A program made the position numbers and the translations under genes. From Candidatus Rifleibacteriota bacterium (GTDB lineage Bacteria; UBP17; UBA6191; JACPRK01): a stretch of DNA of 21,258 nt. This document shows, piece by piece, positions 6,400 to 15,836 of this stretch. The notes under the pieces were generated by a model that was not told the DNA's origin, did not search any database, and worked only from the letters and a program-made list of their open reading frames with translations. Location of the stretch: positions 1-21,258 of the forward strand of contig JACQZL010000181.1 in NCBI GenBank assembly GCA_016213865.1, given 5' to 3'. Positions within the stretch are counted from its first letter, which is position 1. Every line of letters begins with the position of its first letter.

Positions 6400-7653
6400 C
6401 TACTTCACCGCATCCAGCTTCGCGGCCAGCGCGTCATAGCCCGCGTAGGGCGGCTCGAGAAGCTCGACCAGCTTGCCGGACCGGTCGAAGAGGAACAGGC
6501 TCGGCATGAATCCCACGTTCAGCGCGTCGTACGCCGCGCCGTCGGGGTCGGCGGCTGCCAGTTCGGCGAAGGTCCCCCCGCGGAGCTGGTACTGGTCGAC
6601 CTCGGCCGCGAGGTTCTGGAGGAGCTCGGCGACGACGAAGTTGCCGGGGTTCTCCTGCTCGTAGCGGCGGACCCACTCCATGACGCGGAGCGAGTCGTCG
6701 TCCCCGACCATCGCGAAGACCAGCAGCGCCCGCTTGCGCGCAAAACGCGCGGGAGTCAGCGTGCGGCCCTTGACGTCCGTCAGGCTGAAGGCAGGCATCT
6801 TGACGCCCGGTTGAAGGGGCGGCCGGGTGCTCTTGACCCACGCCCGGACCATCTCGAGCTGCGTGGCGTTGAACGGCGGGGCCTTGTCCTGTCCCTCGGA
6901 GGCGGGCACGATGAAGGTGAAGGCCTGGAACAGGCGGGCCAGGGCCCGGGCGTAGGTGGCTACCTCCTGCTCGCGCAGCGAGAGCAGCGCCTTCGGGAAG
7001 CCGAGAAAGGCCTTGCCGGCCAGCACGACGGGACGCACCGGCTCGACGGCCACGATGCGGCCGTTCTCCACCTGCAGGGCCAGGTCGAAGACCGATTCCG
7101 GCCCGGGATAGACGCGCATCCGCAGGAACGAGCCCACCACGTCGCCGCCGCGCCGCGTCACCCGGTAGCTCTCGACCTCGGCCGCCTGGTGGAACTGTTG
7201 CACGTCGTACTGGCGCTGGAGCGTCAGCAGGGTACCCGGCGCCGTCTGGAACAGCCGGTGCGCGACGCGCTGCAGCGAGCCCTCCAGGTTGAAGGTGTTG
7301 CTCTTGATGAGCGGCCGAAACTGCTCCTGGGCCGCCCCGCCCGCCGGCTGGGCCCACGCATTGCACGTACCCAGGAACAGCGCGAGCAGAGCGAAGACCA
7401 GGGCTGAAGGGTGTCGCAGCTTCCAGCACTTGATCGGGCCTCCCTGGCGTGACTCTCCAACACGGAGGCACGGAGACCCGGAGACCCAGCGGGTCCTTTC
7501 TCTGGCGCTCTCGCGGTCCAAACGCTCTCTCGAACTCCCGTCGTTCTGCCACCTGTCGGGACCGCCGGTCGCTGGTCGCGACGCCTGCAACCCTGCAGCC
7601 CTGCAGGCCTGCAGCCCGGGGTTCGCCTTGCCGGACCTATCTCGCAAACGCAT
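6400..7653 (-). CDS. Exported TlpA/thioredoxin-fold protein without CXXC (paralogue A)
   Basis: The final ~140 residues read like a TlpA/peroxiredoxin fold: entry motif MPAFSLTDVKGRTLTPARFARKRALLVF and a cis-proline segment FMPSLFLFDRSGKLVELLEP. Where TlpA has WCxxC, this has VGDDDSLRVMEW, so it cannot be a dithiol oxidoreductase. An N-terminal domain of ~170 residues contains RVYPGPESVFDLALQV and VEPVRPVVLAGK, shared with paralogue B at 15837-16817. A Sec signal (ALVFALLALFLGTCNAWAQ) lies at about 7375-7405. The start is uncertain. ATG 7653 has GAGGAG seven bases upstream and follows the giant gene closely, but then about 80 residues, partly encoded by 8-bp tandem repeats, precede the signal. 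Alternatives are TTG 7521, or a rare ATC at 7434 (MKCWKLRHP) preceded by AGGGAGG. Role unknown, probably linked to the giant protein. Confidence 0.75.
   Translation of the reverse strand: MRLRDRSGKANPGLQACRAAGLQASRPATGGPDRWQNDGSSRERLDRESARERTRWVSGSPCLRVGESRQGGPIKCWKLRHPSALVFALLALFLGTCNAWAQPAGGAAQEQFRPLIKSNTFNLEGSLQRVAHRLFQTAPGTLLTLQRQYDVQQFHQAAEVESYRVTRRGGDVVGSFLRMRVYPGPESVFDLALQVENGRIVAVEPVRPVVLAGKAFLGFPKALLSLREQEVATYARALARLFQAFTFIVPASEGQDKAPPFNATQLEMVRAWVKSTRPPLQPGVKMPAFSLTDVKGRTLTPARFARKRALLVFAMVGDDDSLRVMEWVRRYEQENPGNFVVAELLQNLAAEVDQYQLRGGTFAELAAADPDGAAYDALNVGFMPSLFLFDRSGKLVELLEPPYAGYDALAAKLDAVK
7463..7486. repeat. 8-bp tandem repeat (CGGAG core)
   Basis: CGGAG recurs at 7463, 7471 and 7479, giving units CGGAGGCA, CGGAGACC and CGGAGACC. 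It lies between the RBS-supported ATG of paralogue A and its signal peptide, and its translation looks unlike normal protein. Confidence 0.55.
7584..7614. repeat. 8-bp tandem repeat (CCTGCAG core)
   Basis: CCTGCA recurs at 7584, 7592, 7600 and 7608, an exact 8-bp period. Because 24 bases is a multiple of three, the minus-strand translation is an eight-residue repeat (GLQACRAA then GLQASRPA) that stays open in the frame of paralogue A. Confidence 0.7.
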
Positions 7654-7671
7654 TGTCAGACTCCTCATGGG

Positions 7672-10600
7672 TCAACACAGATCGATGTCGAAGTCCATCT
7701 TCCCTATGTTGATGCTGATCTCCAGCGGCCCCACACAGAGCGAGACCCTGCCGCTGGAGCTGACCGAGAACCCGATGCCGACCCGGATGGTGCCGAAGAG
7801 GATCTTCAGCCAGGCCCGTCCCTTCGCATCGATGCCGAACCCTCCAGAATAGCGGAACGTCAGGTCGGAACTGACTCCGGCCCACTTGCCACCCACGCTC
7901 CATCCCGTCTTGAATCGGTTGCCGTCCAGCGAGATGTTCTGGGTCGCAATCGTGTGGTTAGCGACCTTGATGGCCCCGCGCAGCTTCAGCTTCTCCGACG
8001 CGTTCGTGTCGACCGAGGCGCGCGCGTCAATCCCGGTGCCCCCCGGCAGGACGCGCAGCGTACCGAGGGCCGAGGCGCCCTTCTTGGCGTGGAGGCGCCC
8101 CTCGATCATCGCGTCGCCGATGAACATGTCCATCCCGCCGGTTATGTAGAGTCCCTCCGTCGACGACAGCTCGTAGTGCGCGTTGCGTACCAGCCGACCC
8201 AGCAGGCTCAGGTTGATGTCGCCGACGAAGCGGTAATAGCCTCCCGCCTTGAGCTCGCCGGAGATGGTCATCGACAGGGCCATCACGGCCAGGTCGAGAC
8301 TGAACCCCGCATTGGTCATGAAGCCGCCCGGCTCGACCTTTCCGGTCGGATACTTGTACTTGGCCAGCCGCCCGCCGCTCGAGTCGTCGAAATAGAACTC
8401 GATCGCACGATCGGCTCCGTTGAACGGGACCTTGCCGCTGAGCGTGCCACCCAGCGTGCGGTAGAGCGTCAGCGGGGCCGGGGTGGCGTCCACCGTGACC
8501 TGCATGCCGGTGTTGCCGGCCGTGACGCGGTAGGGGCCACCCGGCGCCGGCAGCATGCCCTGGAGCTGGCCGGGAGCCATCTCGGTGTACGCGCCGGCCA
8601 GGCGGCCGGGTGCCTGTACCGTCACGGTCCGGTAGAGCACGTTGCTGCCCAGGGCCTCGTGCAGGTCGAAGACCGTCGTGGCCGAGTTGGTCTGCTGGTA
8701 CGACAGCGTCAGATAGCGACCGGCCTCGGAGGGGTAGTTCGACTCGTCGTTGTACGGGCCCTTGGTCTGCAGGTTGGTGTAGACCAGGCCGTTCTTGATG
8801 TCGAGCAGCGGCTGGCCGTCGACCGACTTGGTCAAGAGGATGCTCTTGGGGCGAACGATGGCGCGGATTTGACGCACTTCCAGCTCCACGCGCAGGGCCT
8901 TGACGATCATCGGATCGCCGTTGACCGAGAGGCCCATCTTCGAGAACTGCTGCAGGTCGGTCTCCATCAGGACGGTCTTCTGCTTCTCGCAGCGATCGAG
9001 CAGCTCCTGGACCTCCTTGCCTCCGTCGAAGACGACCAGGTCACGCACCTCCTGGCGGTCCTCGCCGAAGCTGACCAGGAAGGGCTCGGCCAGCAGGCGC
9101 TTGCCCTCGAAGCGGAACCTCTCGATGTCGGTCGCCCCGGCCAGGCTGCCGATTTTCTCGGGGTCGTTCGGGTCACGCTCGGCCGTCAGGTAGTACGCCA
9201 GGTCCTCCAGGACGAGACGCAACTCCAGCGTCGTGTTCTTCGTCGGCTCGCGGAAGGTGATGCGGACCGCGCGGCCGTCGGTGGTGATCTTGTCGACCCG
9301 GTCCTTGAGCGTCGGGTCGTTGAGGAACTTCGACCAGATCTTCAGCCCCAGGGCGTAGGGAGAGGTCTCGTAATCGTAGATGGTCGTCCTGAAGGGCTCG
9401 AGGACCGACAGGACCATCCGGATGTCCGAGAGCATCGCCCCCGGATAGACGCCCGTGTACTCCTTGTTCGGCCCTGTGAACTTGAAGGTGCCGTAGTCGC
9501 TGAACTTGGCCTCCATCCCCTTGGCCGTATCGAGGGAGTGGTCGACCAGCCACCCGACGATCCGCCCGTTTTGCGGGGCCGCGACGAAGGTCGGGTCGTC
9601 CACGTTGCGCAGCACCGTGCGCGAGAGCGAGCCCAGGTCTTGACGCGAGCTGCCGTCGGCCGATTGCAGGGTGCCCTTCACCTCGGAGATGAGCTGCCGT
9701 CCGTCGAGCTGGAGGTGCGAATCGAGCTGGAGCGTGCCCGCTTCGACGGTGCGCGTCACGGTGTAGCCCAGCGGCACCGAGCCCTTGTAGAGGATCCCCT
9801 TGGCACCCGGCGCGGTGACCTGCACCGTGGCCGAGGAGCCGAAGAGGTCCACCTTGACCGCGTGATCGGAGCTGACGAGCTGGGTGCCGACCTGACCGGC
9901 GCCCTGGTGTTCGTCGGCCATCACCTTGAGATGACGCACCAGCGCGGCGTTGTCGTCGATGTTCGCCCCGGGCGGCGACGCCGTGTCGGTCAGGTCCAGC
10001 GTCTTCTGCAGGAACGGCCGCAGCTCGATCCACTGGTCGTCCACCACGCCGCTGCAAGTCGTGCCCGTCTCGGCCGCGAACGAGAACGCCTGGTTCCGCA
10101 CCGGGTACGGAGGCCGGCGCTCGGCGTCGCCGCGGATGACGTCCTGGATGCGCGGCAGGCTCGAGCGTCCCGGGTCGTCCATCCACATGGACACCTCCGC
10201 CAGTTCCTCGAAGACGGGGATCGCCGCCGCCTGGCCGTCATTCGTGTAGACGCACGGCACGACGCAGGCGTAGGACGCGGCCGCGGCCAAGATCCCCGCC
10301 AGGTTCAGGCTGAATCCTCCCGCCCGGTGGTCCTCCGGGATGAGGTTGACGATGTAGACCGGATCGGTGAAGACCTTGGCGACGACGGCGGCGATGCGGA
10401 GCCCCTTCACCAGACCGTCGGCCAGCTCCTGTCCGGGGAAGATGTCGGTCACATAGTGCATCCCGGCCCAGAGCGTGAGCTGGACGACCTGCTGGCGCAG
10501 GTCCGGGTCGTCGGGGAACCAGGTGACCGTCGGGAACTGCTCCTCGGGGACGACCTCGCGCAGCACCATCGGCAACGCCAGATAGAGGTTGCCGACCCCG

Positions 10601-13600
10601 GGCCCACGGAAGATCGCGCTGTCGCCTTGCAGCCTGTCGGCGAGGAAGTCGCGTAACGGAGTCCACTGGTCCTTCGCCAGGCCCTTGTAAAAGCCGCTCA
10701 CCAGCGTCAGGGCGTCGGCCAGGCCAATCTTGGGCGGCGGCAGCGAGACGGAGGCCTTGGCCCCGAAGCCGAAGACGCGCAGGTTGGCGGCCACTTCCTC
10801 GAAGAAAGGGAAGCCGAACGGCGGGATCGAGTTGGGCAGCACGTACATGAGCTCCTGCATGTCCACGCCGAAGCCGAAGACGTCGAACCCCACGTTGAAC
10901 CCGATGTCGGCCGCCACGCCCATGAAGCCGGGGAAGGCCTGTTTGTAGGCCAGCCGTCGGAAGTTGAGGATGAAGGCGGGGTAGAGGTCGATCCGCAGTT
11001 CGGGATTGGCGGTGATGTCGAAACGGACCGCACCCTGGTTGATGATCGCCGCCGCATTGAGCGTGCTCGTCGCCGGGCTGGTCAGCTCGAGACGCAGCGC
11101 CAGGTTCAGGTCGCCTTCGCTGGTGACCTTGATCCCCGGCAGGACCAGGGTCCCGCGCGCGCCCAGCAAGCTGAAGGCGAGCTGCATCTGCGGGTTGAAA
11201 ACGCACTGGAAGAAGACCTTGGTCTTGCCTGTGTCCTTCTCGACGCCCAGGTTCGTATCGAAGACGAACGGGGTGTCTCCGCTCGCCCCGAGGATGGCGT
11301 TGAGCGGGCGCAGCATGCTCAGCACGGCGTGGCCCGAGACGGATGTCTCCTTGGTCGTCTTGTTGCGCTTGACCTGCAGGCTGCGCAGGGCGACCGAGAA
11401 CGGCAGCTCGAACTCGGTCCCGGGTATCGGGAACCGGATCTCCGGGAAGTCCGTGGTCACCTTCAACAACACGTTGCCCGCGGCGTCGACCCCGACGACC
11501 CCGACCAGCTCCTTCCCACCCAGCGGGCCGAACGTGTCCTCGTCGAGGGTGATGCCGACCGCGGCCGTCACGCCCGTCGTCCGCTTCTGCGACGTGGAGT
11601 TGTAGCTCGAGCTGATGCCGACGCCCTTGGCCGTCACCGTCATCCCGGCGAACTCGGGCAGGGCCCCCAAACCGCTCGAATCGGCCCCCTTCAGCTCGAG
11701 GGTTGCGTTCTTCTGCCCGTCGACGGTCATCGCCAGGGCGCCGCTATAGCTCTTGCCGTCGACCTCGACCGAGGCCGTGCCCGAGATGCGGTAGCTCAGC
11801 CCCGCATGCCCGGGGGTACCCGTGGTGCCCGGCAGGCGGCCCACGGAGAGGCCGAACTTGCTGATGCTAACGCGGGCGTTGCTGCCCAGCGAGATCGTGA
11901 CGACGACCGAGGGGGCGACCGAGAAGGCGAAGGACTGCGTCAGGCCGTCGAACGTGGCCGAGCAGGGCACCGTCTTGCCGTCGGCGTTGAGTCCCGCTCC
12001 CAGTCCAACGCCCCACGGGCTGGCCTTCGACAGCCGCACCGTGTCGATCGTCAACCCGAGGTTCTCCAGCACCTTGAGCTCCAGGGGCGGCGACAGCGTC
12101 GACGAGAGCGAGATCCGGCGGCCGGCCCCGCTCATCGCCACGTCGACCGTGCGAGGGAGCTGGAGCCACTGCCCGACGTCGTGGACCGAGCTGGGCATCG
12201 TGACGCGGCCCGACCCCGAGTAGCTCCAGACCCGAGTGTCGCGGTTGAAGCCAAGTCCCAGCGAGGTCACCTGGAACTTCCCGTTGTCGGGGATCGTGGC
12301 CGCGGGGATGCCCCCCTGCAGCTCGAACGCAAAGCTCGACGGCACCGGCTTGCCCGTGAAGCGCCCGAGCACCTTGGCCGTCTGTCCGGCCTCCATCCAG
12401 GGCGGCTGGAAGACGCACCCCGCCGTGATCCCCCACTCCGGCGACTTCCAGCCCGAGCTGAAGTCGACGCTGCCGGCCAGGCTGCCCGACTTGACCGGGC
12501 ACTCGTCGGGATCGCCGCCGCCGCAGAAGATGGGCCCGGAGAGCTGTCCCCACACCGCTCCCGAGCGGCGTCCGAAATCCAGATCGAGGCCCAGTTCCAG
12601 GTTGGAGCCGTCCATCTTGCCGGAGTCGGGGCCCCAGTCGACCAGGCCACCCAGCTTCAGGCCGTCGTACCAGGCCCGGCCGGGCTCCTTCTCGAACTCG
12701 AGGTAGGCCTGCTGCAGGCAGACGCTGCCCACATGGACGTCCGACACGTCGGCCGCGAACCGCCAGGACTCGGCGTTCTTCTCGATGGTGCCAGTCGCCT
12801 CGGCCCAGGCGTCGGTCTCGGGCGGGCGGAACCCGACCGACAGCGTCAGGGCCCTGGGGCCGCTGGTCACCCAGGAACCGCGCAGACTCTCCATGCGGAA
12901 CCTGTCGCTTCCAATGTTCTGGAATTGCAGCTCGGCCATCGTGTCGAACCGCGGGGCGACGTTGCTGCCGTAGACCGACGGCCCCGGAAAGAGCTTGGAG
13001 AGGAACGGTGCGGTCGCGGGAGTGGTCGTGTTGACGGGGGCCGTCGACTTCCAGGACGTATTGAGGCTGAGCAGGAAACCCTTGGCCGCGGCCTCGTCCG
13101 CGGGTTGCTCGGCGGCAGCGTCGGCCGACGCCGTCGTGGTGCCCGACCAGATGGCGCCGGCGAGCGTGCGGGTCCGGGTCACGACGCGGCCCTTCTGCAT
13201 GGCTTCCAGGACGACGTCGAAGTTGGTCAGATCCAGCGTGAAGGCCGTGTCGCCGTTGCCGACGTCGAAGAAGTCGCACGCGTCGATCTTGCTGCGAAAC
13301 GACAGGAGGCCCAGCGATCGGAAGACCGAGCGGTTGGTCATCGTGCCGTCCGGCAGCTTCTCGTGCGTGAACGTCCACTGCCCGCTGGCGGCGCGCCCCT
13401 CGGTCCAGCCCCACTCGGGCGGGAGCTGGTAGCTTCCGCTGATGCGGAAGGACCGGACCTCGGTCGGGCCGTCGTCGCCGTAGACCTTGCTGAACCCGAC
13501 CTGCAGCGCCCAGGGGCTGGGGGTGCCGCCTTCGGTGCCGACGTTCATGTCCTCGTAGGCCCCGCCGCCCTCGAGGCCGTAGTCGGCTTGCTCGGCCCAC

Positions 13601-15834
13601 TTGCCCTCCTTGCGAGGCCACTTCCAGGTGCCGTTGCCCCACAGGGTCAGCCGGTGCGCGCCCCGGTTGTCGAGGTCCTCGAGGCGGGCCACCGACGCCA
13701 GGCCCACGGCGAGCCCCGCGGCGTCGATCGAGAAGTTCTCCTTGAGGCCCTTGGAGACCTCGCTGGTAATCTTCGAGCCGAGGCTCGAGAAGCCGGCGCC
13801 GGCGGGCTGTCCGCCGAAGGTGGACTTGAGGGACCGGGCCATGTTCGCCATCCCGGACGGGTTCGGGTTCATCACGTCGAACATGGCCTTCGACTCCAGG
13901 CTGGGCTGGACGTACAGGAGCAGGTCTTCCCAGTACCCCGCGTCGGTGTGGGCGAAGTTCTGGGCCCGGAAGCTGAAGACCGGGGTCAGCTTGAGCGAGA
14001 GGCCGGCCCCCATCGCGTCGGCGCGCTCGGCCTGGTTGGCGCCAACCTGCCGGATGGCCTTCGTCCCTTCGAGCGTGACGGTGGGCATGATGCCGAACTC
14101 GAAGGCCTCGGCCGGATCGTGGAAGCTGAAGTTGAATTCTCCGGCCCAGGCCTGGAGCGAGACACGGTCCGAGACGGCCACCTCGACGAGGCCGGTCGGA
14201 TAGAACGACGCCACGGTCCGCTTGTCGTTGTCGACGCCCGCGAGTGGGATCGAGGGCGCGAAGACCGGCAGCCAACTGAAGCGCAGCTTGACGGTGCTGA
14301 CGTCCGACCCGTCGACCGAGCTGACGGTCTGGCCGTCCGTCGACCTCAGCGTGGCGGCCAGCGACCTGTCCTGCCAGGACGACGGGCTGGCCAGCTCGAG
14401 ACGCTTGGCCAGGTCCGGACCGTGCTCGAGCCAAAAGCTCGTCGTCGCCCAGATGCCGGTGACAACCTCGCTGGCCGCGGCACCGGAGGGCATCAGCCCC
14501 GAGGAAGGCGCCCACCGGCGGAAAGCCCGGGCCTGCTCTCCCATTGCGACCTGAACGTCCAGCAGCGGTCCGGAGCGGGACTCGGTCGTGCCGTCGGTCC
14601 GGATGACGGCCCCGGTCGTGGACGGCGTGAAGAAGAGCGAGACCGGCGCGGCGGGCAGGGTGACGTCGTCGGAGGAGGCTTGCCCGCGTCCGCGGCGGGC
14701 AGGCAGGAAAGTGCGCGCCTTGCCGAAGAGAGCGCCGTTCCCGTCGATGACGAGCGCCAGCGCGGCGCTGGAGACCTGCAATGGCTGGTGGCTGGCCTGG
14801 CCTCCCGCCGAGAACCGAGTCACGCCCAGCACTTCGAAGGTCTGGGCCTTTGGCGAGGCCTCCTTGGTGAACCCGATCCGCACGGGCACCGTCCGTGGCA
14901 GGTCGGTCATCGCCAGCAGTGAATCCGGCAGCGTCAGCCGCCCGATCCCGGCCGTGACCTTGCCGTCGGCCGAACGGTAGCGATACTCGCTCAGCGTGTA
15001 GGGGCTGTCGGGCGGACTCGCCGTCGTCTGCGGGTAGTCGCTCAGGTTCACGGCCTCGCCCTTCGGGTCGCGCGCCCCGTCAAGAGGCACCTCGGCCTGC
15101 CGCGGAAGGCCGGCCGGACCGGAGCCCTGGCCGGAGCCTTGAGCTCCCATTGCCACGGGAGCAGCGGACTTGGTCTTCTGCGCCGGCTGGGAGCGGAAGA
15201 CGGCCCCCGGCGGCACCGCGTCGGTCCCGGGGAGCGAGCCGGCCTCGTCCCATCGTCCGGCGTCGAGGTTCCACTTCTGGAGCGGGTCCCTGCCCCGGGT
15301 GAACTTGCCCGTCGACTCGAGGGCGTCCAGGACTTCCTGGACCGTGAGGGTCTTCTCGGTCGAGGCGCCGAAGTACTCGTCGTCCAGGCCGGCAGCGAGC
15401 TGGTCGTGCCAGTCCCTCGAGGCGGGCGTCCCGCGGATGGACAGGGTCACGGGCCGCTCGAGCGTGAGCCTGACCACCAGACCCGCCAGGCGGCGTTGCC
15501 CCGCGTTCGCACCGGGCCGACCAGGGTGATAGCTCTGCCATGAACGGGCCGCGGAGTCCCACGACTCGACGGCCGCGGCCGAGAGGATCTCGGGACCTAA
15601 CACATCCACAACATCCATCGACTCCACCGGAGCGATCGGCAGGGTCAGATAGCTCGTGCCCGCCGGGAGGCGGATCTGGAAGATGCCCAGGTCCGGCAGG
15701 AACCCGACCGGACCGGGCGCGGTCCCCCAGACGGTCCCGGCCAGTAGCAGGACCGCGGCGAACGCGACGGTGGGAAGGACCCGGAGCAAGGCCCGGCCAG
15801 CGGTGGTCGGGCGCGGTCGACTGATTGCAGTCAT
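7672..15834 (-). CDS. Giant exported protein of unknown function (2720 residues)
   Basis: I do not recognise this family. The product, about 290 kDa, starts with a Sec signal peptide (basic MTAISRPRPTTAGRALLR, then hydrophobic VAFAAVLLLAGTVWG, residues about 19-37). ATG 15834 has AAGGAG eight bases upstream, inside the end of the preceding gene. Most of the chain alternates short hydrophobic strands with G/S/T/D turns, for example LGLGFNRDTRVWSYSGSGRV and FAFSVAPSVVVTISLG, suggesting long beta-sheet or beta-solenoid structure. A Phe/Gly-rich stretch (about 1636-1700) precedes a more helical region with a hydrophobic segment at about 1841-1863 containing ACVVPC. Residues 2480-2720 are again strand-rich (GMDMFIGDAMIEGRLHAKKG), ending IGKMDFDIDLC. 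No LPXTG, PEP-CTERM, dockerin, autotransporter barrel or catalytic motif was found. Its large size, export and strand pattern recall AsmA/TamB-like or surface-assembly proteins, but this is only analogy. Confidence 0.85.
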   Translation of the reverse strand: MTAISRPRPTTAGRALLRVLPTVAFAAVLLLAGTVWGTAPGPVGFLPDLGIFQIRLPAGTSYLTLPIAPVESMDVVDVLGPEILSAAAVESWDSAARSWQSYHPGRPGANAGQRRLAGLVVRLTLERPVTLSIRGTPASRDWHDQLAAGLDDEYFGASTEKTLTVQEVLDALESTGKFTRGRDPLQKWNLDAGRWDEAGSLPGTDAVPPGAVFRSQPAQKTKSAAPVAMGAQGSGQGSGPAGLPRQAEVPLDGARDPKGEAVNLSDYPQTTASPPDSPYTLSEYRYRSADGKVTAGIGRLTLPDSLLAMTDLPRTVPVRIGFTKEASPKAQTFEVLGVTRFSAGGQASHQPLQVSSAALALVIDGNGALFGKARTFLPARRGRGQASSDDVTLPAAPVSLFFTPSTTGAVIRTDGTTESRSGPLLDVQVAMGEQARAFRRWAPSSGLMPSGAAASEVVTGIWATTSFWLEHGPDLAKRLELASPSSWQDRSLAATLRSTDGQTVSSVDGSDVSTVKLRFSWLPVFAPSIPLAGVDNDKRTVASFYPTGLVEVAVSDRVSLQAWAGEFNFSFHDPAEAFEFGIMPTVTLEGTKAIRQVGANQAERADAMGAGLSLKLTPVFSFRAQNFAHTDAGYWEDLLLYVQPSLESKAMFDVMNPNPSGMANMARSLKSTFGGQPAGAGFSSLGSKITSEVSKGLKENFSIDAAGLAVGLASVARLEDLDNRGAHRLTLWGNGTWKWPRKEGKWAEQADYGLEGGGAYEDMNVGTEGGTPSPWALQVGFSKVYGDDGPTEVRSFRISGSYQLPPEWGWTEGRAASGQWTFTHEKLPDGTMTNRSVFRSLGLLSFRSKIDACDFFDVGNGDTAFTLDLTNFDVVLEAMQKGRVVTRTRTLAGAIWSGTTTASADAAAEQPADEAAAKGFLLSLNTSWKSTAPVNTTTPATAPFLSKLFPGPSVYGSNVAPRFDTMAELQFQNIGSDRFRMESLRGSWVTSGPRALTLSVGFRPPETDAWAEATGTIEKNAESWRFAADVSDVHVGSVCLQQAYLEFEKEPGRAWYDGLKLGGLVDWGPDSGKMDGSNLELGLDLDFGRRSGAVWGQLSGPIFCGGGDPDECPVKSGSLAGSVDFSSGWKSPEWGITAGCVFQPPWMEAGQTAKVLGRFTGKPVPSSFAFELQGGIPAATIPDNGKFQVTSLGLGFNRDTRVWSYSGSGRVTMPSSVHDVGQWLQLPRTVDVAMSGAGRRISLSSTLSPPLELKVLENLGLTIDTVRLSKASPWGVGLGAGLNADGKTVPCSATFDGLTQSFAFSVAPSVVVTISLGSNARVSISKFGLSVGRLPGTTGTPGHAGLSYRISGTASVEVDGKSYSGALAMTVDGQKNATLELKGADSSGLGALPEFAGMTVTAKGVGISSSYNSTSQKRTTGVTAAVGITLDEDTFGPLGGKELVGVVGVDAAGNVLLKVTTDFPEIRFPIPGTEFELPFSVALRSLQVKRNKTTKETSVSGHAVLSMLRPLNAILGASGDTPFVFDTNLGVEKDTGKTKVFFQCVFNPQMQLAFSLLGARGTLVLPGIKVTSEGDLNLALRLELTSPATSTLNAAAIINQGAVRFDITANPELRIDLYPAFILNFRRLAYKQAFPGFMGVAADIGFNVGFDVFGFGVDMQELMYVLPNSIPPFGFPFFEEVAANLRVFGFGAKASVSLPPPKIGLADALTLVSGFYKGLAKDQWTPLRDFLADRLQGDSAIFRGPGVGNLYLALPMVLREVVPEEQFPTVTWFPDDPDLRQQVVQLTLWAGMHYVTDIFPGQELADGLVKGLRIAAVVAKVFTDPVYIVNLIPEDHRAGGFSLNLAGILAAAASYACVVPCVYTNDGQAAAIPVFEELAEVSMWMDDPGRSSLPRIQDVIRGDAERRPPYPVRNQAFSFAAETGTTCSGVVDDQWIELRPFLQKTLDLTDTASPPGANIDDNAALVRHLKVMADEHQGAGQVGTQLVSSDHAVKVDLFGSSATVQVTAPGAKGILYKGSVPLGYTVTRTVEAGTLQLDSHLQLDGRQLISEVKGTLQSADGSSRQDLGSLSRTVLRNVDDPTFVAAPQNGRIVGWLVDHSLDTAKGMEAKFSDYGTFKFTGPNKEYTGVYPGAMLSDIRMVLSVLEPFRTTIYDYETSPYALGLKIWSKFLNDPTLKDRVDKITTDGRAVRITFREPTKNTTLELRLVLEDLAYYLTAERDPNDPEKIGSLAGATDIERFRFEGKRLLAEPFLVSFGEDRQEVRDLVVFDGGKEVQELLDRCEKQKTVLMETDLQQFSKMGLSVNGDPMIVKALRVELEVRQIRAIVRPKSILLTKSVDGQPLLDIKNGLVYTNLQTKGPYNDESNYPSEAGRYLTLSYQQTNSATTVFDLHEALGSNVLYRTVTVQAPGRLAGAYTEMAPGQLQGMLPAPGGPYRVTAGNTGMQVTVDATPAPLTLYRTLGGTLSGKVPFNGADRAIEFYFDDSSGGRLAKYKYPTGKVEPGGFMTNAGFSLDLAVMALSMTISGELKAGGYYRFVGDINLSLLGRLVRNAHYELSSTEGLYITGGMDMFIGDAMIEGRLHAKKGASALGTLRVLPGGTGIDARASVDTNASEKLKLRGAIKVANHTIATQNISLDGNRFKTGWSVGGKWAGVSSDLTFRYSGGFGIDAKGRAWLKILFGTIRVGIGFSVSSSGRVSLCVGPLEISINIGKMDFDIDLC

Positions 15835-15836
15835 GG

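Noticed and set aside
6400..6850. Paralogue A as an active thiol-disulphide oxidoreductase
   Set aside because: No CXXC or even single cysteine is present at the catalytic loop, only the fold-type motifs.
7954..10656. A 900-codon plus-strand open frame opposite the giant gene, and a similar 1197-codon frame at 11329-14922
   Set aside because: Both are rich in Arg, Gly, Ala, Val, Asp and His in irregular order, have no domain or ribosome site, and mirror codon bias of the minus-strand gene. They are high-GC shadows.
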